A stretch of DNA of 64,000 bases, from assembly GCF_025947285.1 (NCBI RefSeq), contig NZ_CP110008.1:310001-374000 (forward strand), in the 5' to 3' direction. The stretch comes from Flavobacterium sp. N2820 (GTDB taxonomy: Bacteria > Bacteroidota > Bacteroidia > Flavobacteriales > Flavobacteriaceae). This document shows positions 56,479 to 64,000 of this stretch, piece by piece. A program made the position numbers and the translations under genes. Each line of letters begins with the position of its first letter. Within the stretch, counting starts at the first letter, position 1. The notes beneath the pieces are model-generated. The model did no database searches, was not told where the DNA came from, and saw only the letters and a list, made by a program, of their open reading frames with translations.

Positions 56479-57795
56479 ATGATAAAACACTTCTTTTTTA
56501 TAATTATAATATTTTCTTGTGGGCTTGTCCATTCACAAAATAATTGGATAAAAAGTAAAAATAAAATCAAAATACCATTTGAGTTAACACACAATTTAAT
56601 AATAATTGATGTAAACTTTAATGGAACACCTTTAAAAATGATTTTAGATACTGGTGCATCCAATAACATTATTTTTAGCGTTTCCGATAATGATTCGTTG
56701 GTTATGAATAATGTAAATAAAATTAGGATTGCCGGTGCTGGAAATAGTGAGTCAATTGAAGGCTATCTTTCAAAAAAAAACACGCTAACTATTAAAGAAT
56801 ACAAAACAAATGATTTTGAAGTTGTTTTTGCTACAAATCAAGATATTAGTATTGTAAATAAATTAGGTATTACCATTAACGGTATATTAGGAAGTTCTTT
56901 TTTTAGAGACAATTTAGTAGAAATTAACTACCAAACAAAAAAAATAATTATTCATAGAACGACTGATAGTACATTAAAAAAAATTAAACGGAAGTACAAT
57001 AGCGCAAAAGTTGAAATTAACAAAAACCGTCCTTATATTTTGTTGAAAACAAAAATCAACAATTATAACCACTCACTTAATTTACTTTTTGATACTGGGC
57101 TTGGAGATGGTTTATGGCTTTTTGAAAATGATACGATACAATGTAACTCAAACTATTTTATTGATTTTTTAGGAAGAGGTTTAACAGGCGATATATCAGG
57201 AAAAAGATCGCGTGTTGATGAGGTGTTTTTAGAAAATTTAGTCTTGCAAAATGTTTTGGTTTCTTATCCTGAGATTAGTTTTTTTGAAGACATGAAAATG
57301 CACAAAACAAGGAATGGATCTTTGGGAGGTGAAATTACAAAAAGGTTTAACTGGTTCTTAGATTATGAAAATCAAACTTTTTATTTTAAGAAAAATACGC
57401 TCTTCGATTTGCCTTTTGAATATAATATGTCAGGTATTGAAGTGCAACATGCAGGTTCTCAATGGGTAAAAGAAGAAATTAGAGATAATCCACCAAACGC
57501 TTCAATAAATGCAAATGAATTTATTTTTGAAAATTCAAATTTAAGATTTAACTATAAATATGAACTTAAGCCCATTTTTGAAATTTATATGGTGAGAGAA
57601 AACTCTCCCGCAGCAAAAGCTGGCATTCAAAAAGGTGACAAAATTGTAAAAATTAATAATAGAGCCTCGCAGTATTTGACGATACAAAATATTACAAATC
57701 TTTTTCAATCTGAAAATGGTAAACAAATAAAATTAACGGTTGAACGTAACGGAGCAAAAATTGATTATGAATTCAACCTTGAAAAAGTACTATAA
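56479..57795 (+). CDS. Secreted retropepsin-like aspartyl protease with PDZ domain
   Basis: A 438-residue protein with signal peptide (FFFIIIIFSCGLVHSQ). Two aspartyl protease halves carry the catalytic motifs MILDTGASNNIIF and LLFDTGLGDGLW, and a C-terminal PDZ domain has VRENSPAAKAGIQKGDKIVKIN. Such proteins are common in Bacteroidota. Start at 56479 gives the signal peptide. Divergent from the aminotransferase. Confidence 0.9.
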   Translation: MIKHFFFIIIIFSCGLVHSQNNWIKSKNKIKIPFELTHNLIIIDVNFNGTPLKMILDTGASNNIIFSVSDNDSLVMNNVNKIRIAGAGNSESIEGYLSKKNTLTIKEYKTNDFEVVFATNQDISIVNKLGITINGILGSSFFRDNLVEINYQTKKIIIHRTTDSTLKKIKRKYNSAKVEINKNRPYILLKTKINNYNHSLNLLFDTGLGDGLWLFENDTIQCNSNYFIDFLGRGLTGDISGKRSRVDEVFLENLVLQNVLVSYPEISFFEDMKMHKTRNGSLGGEITKRFNWFLDYENQTFYFKKNTLFDLPFEYNMSGIEVQHAGSQWVKEEIRDNPPNASINANEFIFENSNLRFNYKYELKPIFEIYMVRENSPAAKAGIQKGDKIVKINNRASQYLTIQNITNLFQSENGKQIKLTVERNGAKIDYEFNLEKVL

Positions 57796-57825
57796 AAAAA
57801 GTCCCAACATGCATTGGGACTTTTT
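57794..57825. terminator. Bidirectional terminator
   Basis: AAAGTCCCAA-CATGCA-TTGGGACTTT with flanking A and T tracts between convergent genes. Confidence 0.9.
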
Positions 57826-57827
57826 GT

Positions 57828-58256
57828 TTATGAATTTGGGAATGTTTTTTTCTTTACTAGAGGACTCATCTCTTCTTTGACCACAACAGTACCTTTGATG
57901 CGCAACGGAATCATACCATTCGTTTTATTTACAGCATTTGTTTCTATGGTGATTGTTTTACTAATCGGACCTGGATTCATATTGTATTGGACTTTTATTT
58001 GTCCTTTTCCTCCAGGAGCAATTGCTTCTTTTGGCCATTCAGGAACGGTACAACCACAACTCGATTTTGCATTTTTAATTAAAAGTGGTTCATCTCCAGT
58101 ATTGGTAAATTCAAATATTCGAATTCCATTATCTTTTCCTTTTTCCACTTCTCCATAGTTAATGGTTTCTTCTTTAAACTCAATCTTTGGGCCAGTTTGA
58201 GCAAATGATACCATTCCAACTAAAACAGTTAAATAAACAAGTAATTTTTTCATCAT
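57828..58256 (-). CDS. DUF1573 domain secreted protein
   Basis: A 142-residue protein with signal peptide (LLVYLTVLVGMVSFAQT) and a single DUF1573 immunoglobulin-like domain (NYGEVEKGKDNGIRIFEFTNTGDEPL, then SSCGCTVPEWP with the conserved CGC, and PISKTITIETNAV). Function not known. Second ATG (58253) is an equal start candidate. Confidence 0.9.
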   Translation of the reverse strand: MMKKLLVYLTVLVGMVSFAQTGPKIEFKEETINYGEVEKGKDNGIRIFEFTNTGDEPLLIKNAKSSCGCTVPEWPKEAIAPGGKGQIKVQYNMNPGPISKTITIETNAVNKTNGMIPLRIKGTVVVKEEMSPLVKKKTFPNS

Positions 58257-58345
58257 CTTATAAATTAATAGGTTGTTGTAAAATTAATTAAATAAAAGCA
58301 ACCAACAAACTACTCCTAACATTTTTTTTATTTTCGTGATATAGT

Positions 58346-58353
58346 TACTTTTG
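58346..58353 (+). promoter_or_regulatory. -7 element of valS
   Basis: TACTTTTG followed by CAATTAG, about 100 bp before the chosen valS ATG. The -33 element is not clear. Confidence 0.45.
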
Positions 58354-58453
58354 CAATTAGTATTACAAAAAACATACCAAAGTAAGTTTGGGAATGTTAA
58401 AACGAACAGTCAAACTGTTCAACGATTCAACAATTAAACAAGAAAAAAATATA

Positions 58454-61081
58454 ATGATTCCTGCACAATTCAACGCTAAAGAAGTAGAACAAAAGTGGTA
58501 CGACTATTGGATGAAAAATGATTATTTTACATCCAAGCCCGACCACAGAACGCCGTATACCATTGTAATTCCGCCTCCAAACGTTACTGGAGTTTTACAC
58601 ATGGGGCACATGTTGAATAATACGATTCAAGATGTATTAATTCGTCGTGCGCGTTTAAAAGGTTTCAACGCTTGCTGGGTGCCAGGAACTGACCATGCCT
58701 CAATTGCTACCGAAGCTAAAGTAGTGGCTAAATTAAAAGAAGAAGGCATCAATAAAAACGATTTAACGCGTGAAGAATTCCTAAAACATGCTTGGGAATG
58801 GACTGATAAATACGGTGGAACCATCTTAGAGCAATTAAAACAATTAGGTTGTTCTTGCGATTGGAGTCGTACAAAATTCACGATGGATGATGATATGTCG
58901 GCTTCAGTAATTCATTCGTTTGTAGATTTATACAACAAAGGTTTGATTTATCGTGGTTACCGAATGGTAAACTGGGATCCAGAAGCAAAAACTACGTTAT
59001 CTGACGAAGAAGTAATCTTTGAAGAACGTCAAGGAAAATTATATTTCATCAATTATAAAATTGAAGGTTCAGCAGATTTCTTAACTGTGGCAACTACGCG
59101 TCCAGAAACTATTTTTGGTGACACTGCTATTTGCATCAATCCAAATGACGAACGTTTTACGCATTTAAAAGGCAAAAAAGCAATCATTCCAATTTGTGGT
59201 AGAGTTATTCCAATTATTGAAGACGAATATGTTGATGTAGAATTTGGTACAGGTTGTTTAAAAGTAACGCCTGCTCACGATACAAACGATAAAACTTTAG
59301 GCGATAAGCACAATTTAGAAATCATCGATATTTTCAACGAAGACGCTTCTTTGAATTCTTTTGGATTGCATTATCAAGGAAAAGACAGATTTGTAGTTCG
59401 TGAAGAAATTGCGAAAGAGCTTGAAACTATCGGCGCTTTAGCAAAAACAGAAACCCATTTAAATAAAGTGGGAACTTCTGAAAGAACCAAAGCAGTAATC
59501 GAACCAAGATTATCAGATCAATGGTTCTTAAGCATGGAAGAATTAGTAAAACCTGCTATCAAAGCGGTTTTAGAATCAGACGAAATTAAATTATATCCAA
59601 GCCGTTTTAACAATACATACGCACATTGGTTAAACAATATTCGCGATTGGAATATTTCACGTCAATTGTGGTGGGGACAACAAATTCCAGCGTACTATTT
59701 TGGTGATGGAAAAGAAGATTTCGTAGTAGCTGAAAACATAGAAAAAGCGCTTGAGCTTGCGAAAGAAAAAACTGCCAACTCAACACTGACCACTGCTGAC
59801 TTACGTCAGGACGCTGACGCATTAGATACTTGGTTTTCTTCATGGTTATGGCCAATGGCTGTTTTTGGTGGTGTTTTAAATCCAGAAAGCGAAGATTTTA
59901 AATACTATTATCCAACAAATGATTTAGTTACGGGTCCAGATATTCTATTTTTCTGGGTGGCGCGTATGATTATTGCAGGGTATGAATATGCAGGCGAAAA
60001 ACCATTTTCAAATGTATATTTAACCGGATTAGTGCGCGATAAACAAGGTCGTAAGATGTCAAAATCATTAGGAAATTCGCCTGAGCCACTTGGACTAATT
60101 GAAAAATTTGGAGCTGATGGTGTTCGTGTGGGATTATTATTGAGTGCTTCGGCTGGAAATGACATTTTATTCGACGAAGAATTATGCAATCAAGGAAAAG
60201 GTTTCTCTAACAAAATTTGGAATGCTTTCAAACTAATCAAAGGTTGGGAAGTGGCTGATATTGCACAACCTGAATCCTCAAAAGTAGCCATTGAATGGTA
60301 TGAAGCGAAATTGCAACAAACGTTAGCCGAAATTGAAGATAATTTTGATAAATACAGATTATCAGATGCGTTAATGGCGATTTATAAATTGGTTTGGGAC
60401 GATTTTTGTTCGTGGTTCTTAGAAATGATTAAACCAGGCTACCAACAACCAATTGACCGCGCTACGTTTGACAAAGCAATTGAAATGTTAGAAAATAACT
60501 TGAAATTGTTACACCCGTTTATGCCGTTTTTAACGGAGGAAATTTGGCACCATATTGCTGAAAGAACTCCAGAGCAAGCGTTGATAGTAGGTGAGTGGCC
60601 AACAGCAAAAGCATTTGATGAAAAATTAATTGCTGATTTTGATTTTGCTACCGAAGTAATTTCAGGAATTCGAACCATTCGTAAAGATAAAAACATTCCG
60701 TTTAGAGATGTTATTGAGTTGCGTGTGATGAATAACGAAAAAGCATCAACCCATTTCGATTCAGTAATCCTGAAATTAGGTAATGTTGTGGATTTGGTTT
60801 ATGTTGCTGATAAAGTGGACGGCGCATTATCATATCGTGTAAAATCAAACGAATATTTTATTCCAATTACAGGAAATATTGATGTAGAAGCCGAAGTAGC
60901 TAAATTAACCGAAGAGTTAAATTATACGAAAGGGTTTTTACGCTCGGTGCAAGGCAAACTTTCGAATGAAAAATTCGTGGCTGGCGCACCTGAGCAAGTA
61001 ATTGCAAACGAACGTAAAAAAGAAGCCGACGCTTTAGCAAAAATCGCCATGATTGAGCAAAGTTTAGCTGGTTTGAAATAA
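58454..61081 (+). CDS. valS: Valyl-tRNA synthetase
   Basis: Class I synthetase of 875 residues that charges tRNA-Val. HIGH motif as HMGH in [15 protein letters not shown], editing CP1 domain ([17 protein letters not shown]), KMSKS motif as [14 protein letters not shown], anticodon-binding domain and C-terminal coiled coil ([27 protein letters not shown]). The frame is open from 58388, but the ATG at 58454 ([16 protein letters not shown]) is where homology is expected to begin. Confidence 0.97.
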   Translation: MIPAQFNAKEVEQKWYDYWMKNDYFTSKPDHRTPYTIVIPPPNVTGVLHMGHMLNNTIQDVLIRRARLKGFNACWVPGTDHASIATEAKVVAKLKEEGINKNDLTREEFLKHAWEWTDKYGGTILEQLKQLGCSCDWSRTKFTMDDDMSASVIHSFVDLYNKGLIYRGYRMVNWDPEAKTTLSDEEVIFEERQGKLYFINYKIEGSADFLTVATTRPETIFGDTAICINPNDERFTHLKGKKAIIPICGRVIPIIEDEYVDVEFGTGCLKVTPAHDTNDKTLGDKHNLEIIDIFNEDASLNSFGLHYQGKDRFVVREEIAKELETIGALAKTETHLNKVGTSERTKAVIEPRLSDQWFLSMEELVKPAIKAVLESDEIKLYPSRFNNTYAHWLNNIRDWNISRQLWWGQQIPAYYFGDGKEDFVVAENIEKALELAKEKTANSTLTTADLRQDADALDTWFSSWLWPMAVFGGVLNPESEDFKYYYPTNDLVTGPDILFFWVARMIIAGYEYAGEKPFSNVYLTGLVRDKQGRKMSKSLGNSPEPLGLIEKFGADGVRVGLLLSASAGNDILFDEELCNQGKGFSNKIWNAFKLIKGWEVADIAQPESSKVAIEWYEAKLQQTLAEIEDNFDKYRLSDALMAIYKLVWDDFCSWFLEMIKPGYQQPIDRATFDKAIEMLENNLKLLHPFMPFLTEEIWHHIAERTPEQALIVGEWPTAKAFDEKLIADFDFATEVISGIRTIRKDKNIPFRDVIELRVMNNEKASTHFDSVILKLGNVVDLVYVADKVDGALSYRVKSNEYFIPITGNIDVEAEVAKLTEELNYTKGFLRSVQGKLSNEKFVAGAPEQVIANERKKEADALAKIAMIEQSLAGLK

Positions 61082-61100
61082 TATTTTATTACCATAAACA

Positions 61101-61130
61101 AAAAAATCCCGGGTTAACTCGGGATTTTTT
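61101..61130. terminator. Terminator after valS
   Basis: AAATCCCGGGTT/AACTCGGGATTT with one G-T pair, between A and T tracts; convergent with the next gene. Confidence 0.9.
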
Positions 61131-61315
61131 TATGATTTTTTTTTCTTGTTATTCACATAAAGTGTTAATCCATAGTAGGCTAATCCCATAAACAATAAAT
61201 GTAATAGAATTTTGGGAAAGTTATAACGCGGGTTTTCAAACAACAAGGCAATTGCCATATTGCCTAAAAAAAAGCTCAACAGAATTCTAACTCCTGTAAT
61301 TCTTAAATATCTCAT
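61130..61315 (-). CDS. Small membrane protein (61 residues)
   Basis: MRYLRITGVRILLSFFLGNMA-type start with basic residues, a hydrophobic helix (ILLSFFLGNMAIALLF), a second helix (ILLHLLFMGLAYYGLTLYV) and a basic tail NNKKKKS: two helices with both ends probably cytoplasmic. No family recognised. The 5-prime region carries copy 1 of an 81/86-bp duplicated module. Confidence 0.65.
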   Translation of the reverse strand: MRYLRITGVRILLSFFLGNMAIALLFENPRYNFPKILLHLLFMGLAYYGLTLYVNNKKKKS

Positions 61316-61386
61316 TATTGTTGGTTTTATTGTTTGTATTGTAGAGTGTGAGGTATGTGTTAAACTAATCTCTTTTAGTTGCAGTT

Positions 61387-61467
61387 AAATATTATTTTTC
61401 TTTTAAAATAGTAAAAACCTTTACAAAATTAATATTGCTTTCAACAAAAAAGCTCACTTTTGTGAAT
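61387..61467. repeat. Duplicated terminator-promoter module, copy 1
   Basis: About 81 bp (AAATATTATTTTTCTTTT to GTGAATG) that aligns with 61948-62033 with few changes. Its terminator stem and -7 element are weaker than in copy 2. Confidence 0.7.
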
Positions 61468-61477
61468 GTCAATGTAA

Positions 61478-61930
61478 TTATTTTTGTCTAATTATATTTC
61501 TAAACAAGTGAAAGTTATTAGGTATAACATTTGTTATTTCTAATTTGTTTGAGGTTATTGTAGGTTTTACGCAAATTACTTTGGTATCTTTATCTATTTC
61601 AACTGTATGAGTAGATGTGAAGTTTTTCAGGTCTTTGTGAATTAACTTGAATTCATATTTTCCAGGTAATAAATAAATTACTGCAAATTCATTTGACATA
61701 AGTTGTCCTAAAGGTTTATTGTTTATCCACACATTTAAATTTGATGAATTGTCTATCTTATTATTAAATCCAGCACCATTATAAACTAAAATTTTTCCAT
61801 TATCAAATTCTCCAATAATAACAGGGTCAGAAAATGTTCTTTGTAAACTAAATTCAGACTGTATTGGTTTTAATAAGCAGGAGGTGATTGATATTGATAA
61901 AAAGATTAATAAAAGAATCTTTAATTTCAT
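61478..61930 (-). CDS. Hypothetical lipoprotein
   Basis: A 150-residue lipoprotein with lipobox SITSC (Cys18). The mature part includes VWINNKPLGQLMSNEFAVIYLLPGKYEFKLIHKD (a PEGA-like beta-domain pattern, key LLPGKYEF) and ends EITNVIPNNFHLFRNIIRQ. Start at 61930 (MKLKIL) because a strong promoter lies in the longer frame. The gene lies between two copies of an 81/86-bp module. Confidence 0.72.
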   Translation of the reverse strand: MKLKILLLIFLSISITSCLLKPIQSEFSLQRTFSDPVIIGEFDNGKILVYNGAGFNNKIDNSSNLNVWINNKPLGQLMSNEFAVIYLLPGKYEFKLIHKDLKNFTSTHTVEIDKDTKVICVKPTITSNKLEITNVIPNNFHLFRNIIRQK

Positions 61931-61947
61931 AAATTTAATTTGTAGTA

Positions 61948-62033
61948 AAATATTATTTTTCTTTTCAAAAGTAGTAAAAACCTTTATAAAATCAATATTG
62001 CTTTTCAATAAAAAAGGCTCACTTTCGTGAACC
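61948..62033 (-). promoter_or_regulatory. Duplicated terminator-promoter module, copy 2
   Basis: On the minus strand GGTTCAC-GAAA-GTGAGCC plus T-run (terminator of the L,D-transpeptidase gene) is followed by TTG (61993-61995), 19 bp, TACTTTTG (61966-61973), the promoter of the lipoprotein gene. Confidence 0.75.
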
Positions 62034-62058
62034 TAATTAAACTTTATGTATTCAAAAA

Positions 62059-62907
62059 TTACTTCTTCTCTCTTTTTGTTTGTTCTTTTAAAATGGAGGG
62101 CAAAAAAGGAGAAAGTGTAGTTTCTAATTCAACTTCAGAGATGGATAAAGCTTTAGCATCTTGTGGTAACGTATTCCAAATTTTCGGGTTTTTAAAATCA
62201 TAACTTCCAAAAACAATTACTGGAGTTCCTTTTAGTCTTACTTTTTCGGCATTTTCTAATTCCCATTGATCGGCAAATTCGTATAACATTTTAGCATCTT
62301 TTTCTAACAATCGCAAACAAGAATGTGAAGCTGGATAGCCCGGTAATTCATATTCGTGAAAGCCAATTCCCAGTTTGTTTTCAATGTTAAAATTCCATTT
62401 TAGTTTCCATTCATCGTTAAACGTACTTATGGTTTCTTCGGCTTTCCAATTGGTAAAAAACAAGCCTGTGGGTGTTTTGTCTTTTGCTCTTCCCATACTT
62501 GATGGACCAGAGTGTGTTAAAATACCATATTCGTATGTCGCAAATGCTTGTGTAGCATAAGAAAATAAAATTATCTTATTCACATCGTTTAAAACGGCAA
62601 CTTCTAGCGGAAAAGGCATATAATACTCTAAATCACCCGAAAAATCCGTTGGCACTAAAATCGAATCTAATTTTTTTAAATTCACGGCATCCACACGATT
62701 TATCGCTAAAACCAAGTCGAGTGCTTTTGTATTTGTGCCTTCACTTTTTAACCATTCTTCGCTTTTCTGAAACGTGTAGGCTATTTCTTTAGGTGCGTTT
62801 CTTTTTATTTCGGGTTTGGTAATGGTTGTCCGCTCTTTCTTTTCTTCTTTACAAGAAATTGAAAGAAGACTAATTACCAAAATCACTATTTTTAAGGCGT
62901 TTTTCAT
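62059..62907 (-). CDS. L,D-transpeptidase (YkuD) lipoprotein
   Basis: A 282-residue lipoprotein (lipobox LLSISC) with a YkuD catalytic domain: PLEVAVLNDVNKIILFSYATQAFATYEYG, GPSSMGRAKDKTPTGLF and the active site GFHEYELPGYPASHSCLRL (about 184-202), with the expected His and Cys; SHSC replaces the more common SHGC. It crosslinks peptidoglycan stem peptides or attaches proteins to them. It ends with a basic tail. Confidence 0.88.
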   Translation of the reverse strand: MKNALKIVILVISLLSISCKEEKKERTTITKPEIKRNAPKEIAYTFQKSEEWLKSEGTNTKALDLVLAINRVDAVNLKKLDSILVPTDFSGDLEYYMPFPLEVAVLNDVNKIILFSYATQAFATYEYGILTHSGPSSMGRAKDKTPTGLFFTNWKAEETISTFNDEWKLKWNFNIENKLGIGFHEYELPGYPASHSCLRLLEKDAKMLYEFADQWELENAEKVRLKGTPVIVFGSYDFKNPKIWNTLPQDAKALSISEVELETTLSPFLPSILKEQTKREKK

Positions 62908-63130
62908 AGGTTACTTTTTAGCAAATTTATACTTATAAAACGCACGATGTCTTATATTATTTTTTGAAATAGTTATATAAAACAATGGTGCTGAATTTTA
63001 ATTTTTTTTAAAGAAAAAAGGGTTTATTTTGTTTTCAATAAATAATTTAGTCTTATTAAAATTTTCATAAAACCAGGCATGCTTTTTGATTACATTTACA
63101 CATACAAATTCACTTAATCCTTTTTATTTT

Positions 63131-64000
63131 ATGAAACTACTTCTTTTAGGAATCGTGTCATCGCTTTTCCTAATTTCTTGTACACGAGACAACAAAGTCA
63201 AAAACGTGGATCGTGCTTTTTATACATGGAGCAGTAATGGTTATTTTAATGAAGACATTAAATCTAGTTTGAAAAACGTTAAAGTAAGGAAGCTCTATGT
63301 GAAATATTTTGAAGTAGATTACAGTGAAGCTATGGGGAATTTTCCTTTTGATAAAACCAATTTTGGCCCGTATGATTTTCATGCCGAAGATAGTATTTTA
63401 GTCGTTCCAACAATTTTTATTAAGAACGAAATTTTTCAATACAACACCAATGCAACTTTAGATAAATTAGCAGATAATATTGTTTTTTTAATAGATAAAT
63501 ATAGTAAAGAACGTTTTAGCAATATTGATAATGGAAATTTTAAAGAAATTCAAATTGATTGCGATTGGACAAAAAGCACTAAAGACAAGTATTTTTATTT
63601 ACTAAAAAAAATAAAACAATTGTCTCAAAAAGAAATCAGTTGCACCTTACGTTTGTATCCGTATAAATATCCTGATATTATGGGTGTTCCGCCTGTAGAT
63701 AAAGCAACTTTAATGTGTTATAATTTGATAAAACCATTGTCTGAAAAAGATAAGAATTCGATTTTAGAGGTTTCCGAATTAGAAAAATATTTAGACAAAC
63801 ACCGAGATTATCCAGTGCATTTAGATATTGCATTGCCTATTTTTAATTGGTCGCATATTTATCAAAACAATCAGTTTAGTGGTTTGGTTGATTTAAATTC
63901 CAAAGAAGTTTTAGGTTTTGCCAAACAAACGAAGCCTTTGTGGTTTGAAGTAACAAAAGATACGGTAATCTATTCTGATGAAAGAATCTATTTAAGAGTA
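63131..64000 (+). CDS. Hypothetical lipoprotein, cut by the window end
   Basis: From MKLLLLGIVSSLFLISC the frame is open to the window end (290 codons). Lipobox FLISC (Cys17). It goes on with RAFYTWSSNGYFNE, VRKLYVKYFEVDY and a TIM-barrel-like pattern (IQIDCDWTKSTKDKYFYLLKKIK, and HLDIALPIFNW). No family is named, but the pattern fits a secreted glycosidase-like fold. The region 62908-63130 has no other gene. Confidence 0.65.
   Translation, partial: MKLLLLGIVSSLFLISCTRDNKVKNVDRAFYTWSSNGYFNEDIKSSLKNVKVRKLYVKYFEVDYSEAMGNFPFDKTNFGPYDFHAEDSILVVPTIFIKNEIFQYNTNATLDKLADNIVFLIDKYSKERFSNIDNGNFKEIQIDCDWTKSTKDKYFYLLKKIKQLSQKEISCTLRLYPYKYPDIMGVPPVDKATLMCYNLIKPLSEKDKNSILEVSELEKYLDKHRDYPVHLDIALPIFNWSHIYQNNQFSGLVDLNSKEVLGFAKQTKPLWFEVTKDTVIYSDERIYLRV

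Overview
The window is from a low-GC member of the Flavobacteriaceae, most likely the genus Flavobacterium. The 16S rRNA ends in a Bacteroidota-type tail, promoters fit the TTG-N19-21-TAnnTTTG pattern, Shine-Dalgarno sequences are absent, and lipoproteins, DUF4252 proteins, a split transketolase and a carotenoid operon all fit this family.

Layout. 1-5.3 kb: a cyanophycin locus (synthetase cphA, cyanophycinase cphB, isoaspartyl peptidase) and a small interrupted gene. 5.3-9.6 kb: rlmF and the translation operon thrS-infC-rpmI-rplT, with infC apparently starting at a non-canonical codon. 9.7-15.8 kb: a complete rRNA operon (three promoters, 16S, tRNA-Ile, tRNA-Ala, 23S, 5S, terminator). 16-23.5 kb: housekeeping and stress genes (ATP-grasp, NRDE, DinB, MsrB, Nudix, acyltransferase, TraB, ECF sigma). 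23.6-27.9 kb: a vitamin B12 uptake region with a binding protein, a TonB-like protein and a cobalamin riboswitch before a TonB-dependent receptor. 28-30 kb: an ECF sigma/anti-sigma/DUF4252 cluster. 30-33.8 kb: crtI-crtB-crtZ with a CarH-like B12-binding MerR regulator. 33.9-34.3 kb: tRNA-Leu and two tRNA-Lys genes. 34.4-37.4 kb: aroK and small enzymes. 37.6-41.5 kb: accessory region of four small genes separated by long non-coding spacers with GTTRRY-type boxes, next to a dead integron-integrase-like tyrosine recombinase and a four-palindrome array with exact 22-bp spacing. 41.6-50.3 kb: split transketolase, tgt, LptF/G, EamA, accA, dnaB. 50.3-55.1 kb: a two-component signalling cluster with paralogous membrane proteins. 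55.1-64 kb: a frameshifted aminotransferase, aspartyl protease, valS, lipoproteins and an L,D-transpeptidase; a lipoprotein gene runs off the right end.

How the parts fit together. The cyanophycin genes form a store-and-release route for nitrogen. The B12 uptake genes and the CarH-like regulator both depend on cobalamin, and the same 15-bp palindrome (TTTTGTTYAACAAAA) lies over the -7 element of both the regulator promoter and the crt promoter, suggesting light/B12-controlled carotenoid synthesis with autoregulation. The strongest candidates for something undescribed are the integron-like cassette region with its phased palindrome array, the shared crt/regulator operator, and the large palindrome with 22-bp repeats beside the two-component system. 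All assignments were made by reading the sequence, with no database search.
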